Part shown: piece by piece, positions 58,456 to 64,000 of the stretch
Position numbering within the stretch: the stretch's first letter is position 1
Layout of the letters: each line of letters opens with the position of its first letter
DNA from: Pisaster brevispinus
Lineage: Eukaryota > Echinodermata > Asteroidea > Forcipulatida > Asteriidae
Length of the DNA stretch: 64,000 nucleotides
Direction of reading: 5' to 3'
Assembly: GCA_023634235.1 (NCBI GenBank)
Contig: JAMKCF010000005.1
Location: 1,527,001 to 1,591,000 of the forward strand
Position numbers and translations under genes: made by a program
The notes under the pieces: generated by a model
The model's input: only the letters and a program-made list of their open reading frames with translations
Database searches by the model: none
What the model was told of the DNA's origin: nothing

Positions 58456-60038
58456 GTGAGTATACCACACAAGTTAAGGTGTATGCCTATAAATTTTGAT
58501 TTTGTAAATCTTGCCAAACTCCCAAGTAGGCTTACGAATGTTATTTGGGGGTCCAAGTTATAGCCTAGGCAGCCATAGACCAATATGTAAAAACCTTAGG
58601 CTTAGGCCTAACTAAAGTTTCCTGTGTGACCGAGCACATCAAAGGACCACATCAAAGGAGCAATTTTGAGTTTATAAACCCTCCGATAGTCAGACAAAGA
58701 TTAGCCCTTTCAGCCTTGCGCAGTCGGGATATCCATGCTTCCGTCCGTCCGTAAACGCGCATCAGATCGGTATCCCGCTCTCCCATGATGTCAGTTGATA
58801 TCATCATCCTGGGTGGCGAGTTACTTTGTGGTCGTGGATGTCACGGTCGAACCATAATAATAATGGGCAGTTAAAAAACACCACGATATAGCTGATAAAT
58901 GCCGCCCTCTTTTAATGAATTTTGACAATTTTCGCTGTCGAGAATACAAGACTTTTCCTAAGGTATTTTGAGACGGTATTTTCTCATATTGAGCACGACA
59001 ACGACAGATGTATGCAGTGTACGTATACATGCATGTTGTGCTCTGATGGTGCGACGTTAGTCAAGTTGAGCTTTGCTCTACTCTCCGAGTTATCCTTCAA
59101 AACCATAGGTATAATTTCATCTGTGCTGTCCTTTTCTGAGCCTTTTTGATTTCTTAAATATATAACTGGGTAATTAATTTCTCGACAACTATCGTAGGTC
59201 ACTTATGACAAATTTAAAACAACAAAAGTGCACAAACATGACATGACGAATGTGATAACAAATTTGTTTTAAAAGTAAACAAAATTTCAAGATGGCGGCG
59301 CCCATGGTTACTATTATAGTAGACTAGGTTTGCACAACTTTGTCAACTCCATGGTGTTTCAATTATTTAGCTTCAGTCGGGTATCTTGTTATCTGCTTAC
59401 TACATTCAGTCAACTAGCTTTTTTTTTGCGTTTTTAAACATTGTCAAGAGCTTTCATATTAGGACAGCACAAGTGAAGTATATTTTTTCATGTATTTTTT
59501 CTGGTGTTCTGCAAATGACCAATGGAATGGGTCTTCTATACCCACAGTCAGTATGTTATGAGTGTCCCGTCAAGAAAAAAAAACCACCCACGATTCTCAT
59601 CCAGTACTCAGTAGTGATTTTATCAACTTACAAGATGAGCATGCTACTAATCCGCCCGTGTGGATTACTATTTTGCCCGGTCGGATTACTATTTTGCCTG
59701 GGCGGATTACTAATTCGACCGGGCGGATTACCATTTTGCTCTCTTGCTGCCAGGCTGCTGTCTGAGGTAATCTGCCCGAGCGAATTAGTGACCACCCAGG
59801 CAAATTAGTAGTCCGAATCCGCCTGGGCGGAATAGCTTTTATTAGGTATTAGTACTTGGCTTTTTTTAATGATTTTCTGTTAATCTTAGATGTTTATTAT
59901 AAAATGCAATGCATTTCTGTGTAATTTTTAAGTTGCATCTCTTTCTTTATTTCCCTTTTCTGGAAGTATAAATAACATAAATCTTTCAACTTGAATATTT
60001 CATTTAAAGTTGCAAGTGCCTTACATTTTGTCCTACAG
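58456..60038. other. Probable intron sequence
   Basis: No firm exon is seen. A short inverted/tandem repeat occupies 59651-59832. The sequence AAGATGGCGGCGCCCATGG near 59290 is a GC-rich spot that could be another start region but lacks an open frame. Confidence 0.35.
59651..59832. repeat. GGGCGGATTACTA inverted/tandem repeat
   Basis: Four direct copies of CGGATTACTATTTTGCC-like units (59651-59740) are followed, after a short spacer with CTCTTGCTGCC, by inverted, diverged copies (GCGAATTAGT, GCAAATTAGTAGTCCG, CGCCTGGGCGG). The whole can fold back on itself and looks like a small foldback element. Confidence 0.6.
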
Positions 60039-60187
60039 ATCAACTTGGAATATTGGACTCTTGTTTAAAGAAGAGCAAGACAATTTCATTACTAAGTGGA
60101 GTGGTGTTCGAGATGCAGTAATTGAAATTGGGAAGAATGAGTATCAAGATGTGCGAGAGCTCATTACATCTTTCGAGGATGGAAACA
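60039..60187 (+). CDS. Exon of an unrecognised host gene
   Basis: Acceptor TTTGTCCTACAG and donor GTAAGT flank 149 nt. The frame encodes STWNIGLLFKEEQDNFITKW and WSGVRDAVIEIG, ending ELITSFEDGN, with balanced composition typical of real exons. It leaves one base, which completes a Lys codon with the two bases starting the exon at 60662, so the junction keeps frame. I do not recognise the family. Confidence 0.65.
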
Positions 60188-60661
60188 GTAAGTTACGTAG
60201 TGACGTAATCCAATCAATGATTTGGGTATAGTTGATGCAGTGATTTATATGTACATTCATTCAAACAAAAATGTACCTGCATTCCTAATCCCATAATAAA
60301 CTATGTAAGTTAACATCCATATGTATTTATGAAAATCACAAAAACATTGAGTTGATGCATCCATTGTGTGCTATTGATTCATTTATAGGTGTATCAAGTA
60401 TCAAGAAAGAACAAAGGCAAAATAAATTAACCTCAGACCCCCCCTCCCCAACTCACCCTTACAAAATCCATGAATCTTCCATTAGTGCTTAAGGCGCAAA
60501 AGCCCAGGAGACTGATGACATATTGAGTACACTCCTTAAAACATTGAGTTTTCATTTCTTTTGAGAACCAAACAAGATGGATTTCACACACAACCTGCTT
60601 GTTATTGTCACCATTCTGTGCAACATGTAATAGTGTACACTTTGTTTCTTGGATTTATCAG

Positions 60662-60786
60662 AGGACTTGTGTGGCCTCAGTTCCCTGGTATACATGCTGC
60701 ATAGATCAGTAAACAAGTCCAAATATGGATCGTGCAGCAGTAACAGCAGATCGGGTGCCTTGTTGCACCCCATACAGCATAAATCA
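60662..60786 (+). CDS. Next exon of the same host gene
   Basis: Acceptor GGATTTATCAG and a strong donor GTAAGTA flank 125 nt in a phase that fits the previous exon. It encodes DLCGLSSLVYMLHRSVNKSK and then a Ser/Asn-rich CSSNSRSGALLHPIQ. It ends in phase 0. No domain is recognised. The DIRS element begins within about 100 bp downstream, so the following exon is displaced beyond it. Confidence 0.65.
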
Positions 60787-60869
60787 GTAAGTACTTGCTG
60801 TATGTTTGCATATGAACTATGTATGTCTGCATATCAACTTTGTCGGACAGTCTTTAATTCTATTACAGA

Positions 60870-61092
60870 AAATACGTCACCTCCGATATCTACATATGCA
60901 TTTCTATGCGCATGCGCAAGCATTTCGCTGACACAAAACAAAAGGCTATTACGTCACCCACACACTGCACCTCCCAGTAGCCCTTCTTATTTCAGCGTGC
61001 GTGAAGTGTACACGTGTTTTTAGGTTAACTCCTAGCGATACACTCGGCAAGCGTAAAAGATCTTATTTCCGACACCAAGGCGTTCCTTGACA
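60870..61092 (+). promoter_or_regulatory. Left-end/promoter region of the DIRS element
   Basis: It contains TACGTCACC at 60873, a palindromic TGCGCATGCGCA at 60907 that is a textbook NRF-1-like site, and TTACGTCACCC at 60949, two CRE-like sites. These precede the gag ATG at 61093 by 140-220 bp and probably lie in the left inverted terminal repeat. Function is inferred from motif identity only. Confidence 0.5.
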
Positions 61093-62948
61093 ATGGCTGA
61101 ACCAAAATCGAAGAAAAAGACAGCGAATCGCAAAAATATTTGCCGTTCCTGTGGTAGTTCACCGTCACCCTTGGACTTTGATATACACCCTTCCTGCTTC
61201 CGTTGTCGTCTTTGCGCACAGGATAACCCTTGCGGAATCTGTGCAAACTGGACGACTGTAGAATGGAAATCTTTCACTGCATGGCTAGATAAAACCACGT
61301 CAGTTCCTACACTTGGGCGGGAAACCACAACCCCCCTCCTTGTGAATACTACGTCGCCACAGGTTCTTGTAAGCAGTATTCCTCCAGAAAATATCGTAGT
61401 TTCATCCTACAGTCGCCCTATTCCCACATCATCGGAGAGACGAAACGACACTCCTTTTCGAGCTGAGCCGGAAAATCACGTACATCGACCCGGCCCGGGC
61501 GCCCCATCTTGGACGTACTTCCCTAACGATCCCCGTCTGTACGGGCCGCCGATACACCACTCTCGTCCGCCTTCGAGCAACTTTCCTGCGTACTACACTC
61601 CGGAGATGTCATTTCACGGCGAACGGGGCCCTGTAACCGACCATCTACCTCGCCCGGGGATCGCTATGCCCGCGCTGATTCCAGCCAGTACGATACTCGC
61701 AACTATTCCAGAGCTACACTTTCTTCGTCTCGTGATAGTGCCTACCGCTCTCAACGCTACGTCAGAGAACATTTTCCGGAGGGAACTGCCCGTCTCCGTT
61801 CTGGGGATTTTTCCCGCTCCCGCTCCCGTTCTCGATCACCTATCAGGTCGTCTCCACGTAGCCATTCCAGCTCTCCGCCTTACCCATACACACACGGCCG
61901 TCCTCCGTCTTTTTCACCGGCTTCCAGTGACTCGGATATAGCCAGTCAGGAGCCTGAATTTAATTCGATGTTCCATCGGGGCAAAGTGATCATACCAGAA
62001 GTGAGTAAAATTTTACAATTTCCACCTCCTTCTCCTGTAGAAGCCTCCCGCTCCTCCTTCCGGAGAGAGACTGCTAGACCCACTCCCCCTCCGAATTTTG
62101 GGCTTCCCGTTGACAGTTTTTCGGCGGACATCATGGATAAAGCTTTTTCTCACATTCAGAAGAAAAAATATCCCAAAGCCTCCTCCAGAGAACATTCACT
62201 TTTTAAAACAAAAGATGATGACTCCAACCAGTTTTTTACTGTACCAACCATTCCTTCAGCCGTCAAAGACAAATTGCGTTCTTCCAATCCTTCCAAGAAA
62301 AGCTTTTTCCCAGACAAGCGCACCAAGGATCTTAATTCTAACTTGGAAAAATTAGATCGTCAACTGCGTCTTGGGGCTCAGGTTTCAAATTTCTCCATAC
62401 TACTTTCGGATTGCCTAGCCCGTGCTTCTGATGACCCGTCACTGGTTGACCCCGATCTTCTCCCAGTCATGTTCAAGTTTATGGATGATTGCTTAGCCTC
62501 CTGCTTACGAGCCTTTGCCACCAGTTCAGCTATTACCTGTTCTCTTCGTAGATCTCTGATACTTGATCAAATGTTCTGGCCCTCTCAAGGCTCCAGAGAG
62601 CGCTTGGAAGATTTTCCTCTCCTCGGGAACCACCTGTTTAACAACAAATTCGAAGAAGTCATGCTCAAAGAGGCTAAACGACTAAAGACAGAGGAAAGAA
62701 TCGACTTACGACGCCCCTCCTCTAGGAAGCCTTCCTCACCTTTTACTCGGACAACAGATAAGGGATACCAGGGTCACCGGAGTTCTTTTCGCCACTCATA
62801 CCCTAACCAACATCGACAAGCCAAAGTCTCCTTCACCCGGACTCCGAACAAACCAAGTTTTCGTCGGCAGCCCTCATATAACACACCTTCATATAAACCC
62901 TCTCGCTCCTTCAAACCACAAGGGTCGCGAGGAGCCAAAGGCCAATGA
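61093..62948 (+). pseudogene. DIRS gag-like protein with one frameshift
   Basis: The ATG at 61093 is preferred to the TTG two codons earlier. The N-terminus carries a Cys-rich zinc module: Cys17 and Cys20, then CFRCRLC (35-41) and CGIC (47-50) followed by ANWTTVEW, the typical start of DIRS/Ngaro-type gag proteins. A Pro/Ser-rich middle follows. Around 61625-61660 the natural reading passes from the first frame to the -1 frame; from there an Arg/Ser-rich stretch (SRSRSRSRSP) leads to an acidic segment and the conserved helical part (LDRQLRLGAQVSNFSILLSD and on), ending in a basic, Arg/Ser/Pro-rich tail at TGA 62946. In the original frame, codons run on to 61941 but lose the expected composition. 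A one-base mutation is likelier than programmed frameshifting. Confidence 0.75.
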
Positions 62949-64000
62949 CTACATAATTCCCGTCATACTCTCTCCTTCAACCTCGGGACCCGTAGGGGGT
63001 CGACTGCGGGAGTTCTCCCACAACTGGTTCCACATCACCACAGACACTTGGGTTCTTCAGACCGTGTCCTCGGGCTATCTCCTGGAATTTACGAACTCCC
63101 CCCCACAGTTGCTAAACTGTCCCCATCGACCCACTACGGTTCCCTCCGACCTGTCTCGCCGTTGCTCCCTAGAAGAAGAAATTGTGTCTCTCAAAGAAAA
63201 GAAAGCCATAATCTCTCTTCCTCACAGATCAACGACAGGCTTCACTTCAATTTTCTTTCTCACTCCAAAGAAATCCGGCGGGTGGTGCCCTATTATCAAT
63301 CTCCGGCCACTCAATGCCTTCATCAGACCGAAACACTTTCGGATGGAAACTCTGGCCACTGTCCTGCAATCCCTTCCCCAGGACTGGTGGGCTGCAACCC
63401 TGGATCTGAAAGATGCTTATCTGCATATCCCCATCCACAGAGACCATCAGAGGTTCTTGCAATTCACGTATCGGAACATCACTTACCAGTTCCAGTGTCT
63501 TCCCTTCGGTCTGTCTACCGCTCCATGGGTCTTCACCAGGATCACCAAGGTGATAGCAGCAGCGTTACGCCGACAACATATACGCCTCTACATGTATCTG
63601 GACGACTGGCTCATCGTGGGTCCTTCACGAACAGCTACTCTTCAAGCCTTGTCAAAGACTGTCCAGCTTACCCAAAAATTGGGCTTCATCATCAACCAGG
63701 ACAAGTCTTCCCTTGTCCCCACTCAGAACCCGGTGTTCCTCGGTGCCTCCCTCAACATGACAACGGGCAGAGCCTCTCCTTCACTGGAGCGTTGCAGAGT
63801 ACTGGAGGATTGTATCCAGCTCTTCCTCTCATCAACAACCTTACCAGCACGGGCATGGCTTCACCTCTTGGGGTTCATGGCAAGCCTCGTGGATCTTGTG
63901 CCATGGTGCAGAATGCACATGCGACCTCTTCAACTGCATCTACTTTACCATTACCGCCCACGAAGGGATCCCATTTCAACGCTGGTTCCTATGGACTCCA
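62686..64000 (+). CDS. DIRS reverse transcriptase, 3' end beyond window
   Basis: The frame is open from after a TAA at 62683 to the window end and overlaps the end of gag in another frame, as is usual in DIRS elements; no ATG marks the start, and true coding probably begins near 62941. Motifs in order: TTGFTSIFFLTPKKSGGW (fingers), INLRPLNAFI, TLDLKDAYLHIPI (first catalytic Asp at 63412), QCLPFGLSTAPWVFT, YLDDWLIVG (catalytic Asp pair at 63601-63606), LGFIINQDKSSL and VFLGASL. The YLDD box and the LDLKDAY block place it with DIRS1-like reverse transcriptases. It copies the element RNA. No stop or shift is visible in this portion. Confidence 0.9.

Larger units (their letters stand above)
60860..64000 (+). 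mobile_element. DIRS-type retrotransposon, 5' part
   Basis: A gag-like gene followed by an overlapping reverse transcriptase of the DIRS type is present; RNase H, methyltransferase and tyrosine recombinase, and the split right end, would lie beyond the window. DIRS elements integrate through a tyrosine recombinase without duplicating the target, so no duplication is expected. The exact left end could not be fixed; 60860 is an estimate from the change after the host exon. Confidence 0.8.

Noticed and set aside
59386..59808. A 140-residue plus-strand open frame
   Set aside because: Its C-terminal half is translation of the GGGCGGATTACTA repeat and its N-terminal half is low-complexity.

Overview
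The window reads as non-coding, AT-rich DNA from an animal genome that is very rich in transposons. The features are a DIRS-type tyrosine-recombinase retrotransposon, a tRNA-derived SINE, hAT, piggyBac-like and Harbinger-like non-autonomous elements, and long minisatellite and satellite arrays. Introns follow GT-AG rules. This mix fits a marine invertebrate (echinoderm, hemichordate, cephalochordate or similar); the species cannot be fixed from sequence alone. No bacterial gene organisation and no well-known host gene was recognised.

Layout. 1-13.8 kb: mostly gene-poor DNA with a SINE head, a 65-bp tandem array flanked by direct copies of a 372-bp segment, a TTAA-flanked MITE, a 125-bp tandem repeat and a few coding-like fragments. 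13.86-20.21 kb: two ~355-bp inverted arms enclosing about ten copies of a 450-bp satellite. 20.28-20.87 kb: two foldback elements, one with a clear target-site duplication. 21.44-39.51 kb: the main discovery, a ~18-kb element bounded by ~2.2-kb inverted repeats. It carries on one strand a spliced SGNH-hydrolase/zinc-finger gene, a decapeptide-repeat plus PHD-finger segment, a decayed DDE-like transposase, a USP-type deubiquitinase domain and a Ulp1-type (SUMO/ubiquitin-like) protease domain. Both arms have been hit by later MITEs. 39.5-48.7 kb: two defective DNA transposons (Harbinger-like, hAT-like), a cluster of small hairpins and gene-poor DNA. 48.7-58 kb: two large degenerate tandem arrays, one with a 518-bp higher-order period. 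58.2-60.8 kb: a promoter-like patch and exons of an unrecognised host gene. 60.9-64 kb: the 5' part of a DIRS element, gag then reverse transcriptase, running off the end of the window and apparently sitting in the intron after the last host exon.

How the parts may work together. In the 18-kb element the transposase would move the element. The PHD finger and zinc-binding modules could read chromatin or bind DNA, and the USP and Ulp1 domains could remove ubiquitin or SUMO from host factors. The SGNH esterase has no obvious role in a cut-and-paste element. The present copy is inactivated by several stops and frameshifts, although the USP domain alone is still an open frame with its catalytic residues. 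The DIRS element carries a frameshift in gag but an open, motif-complete reverse transcriptase as far as the window shows.
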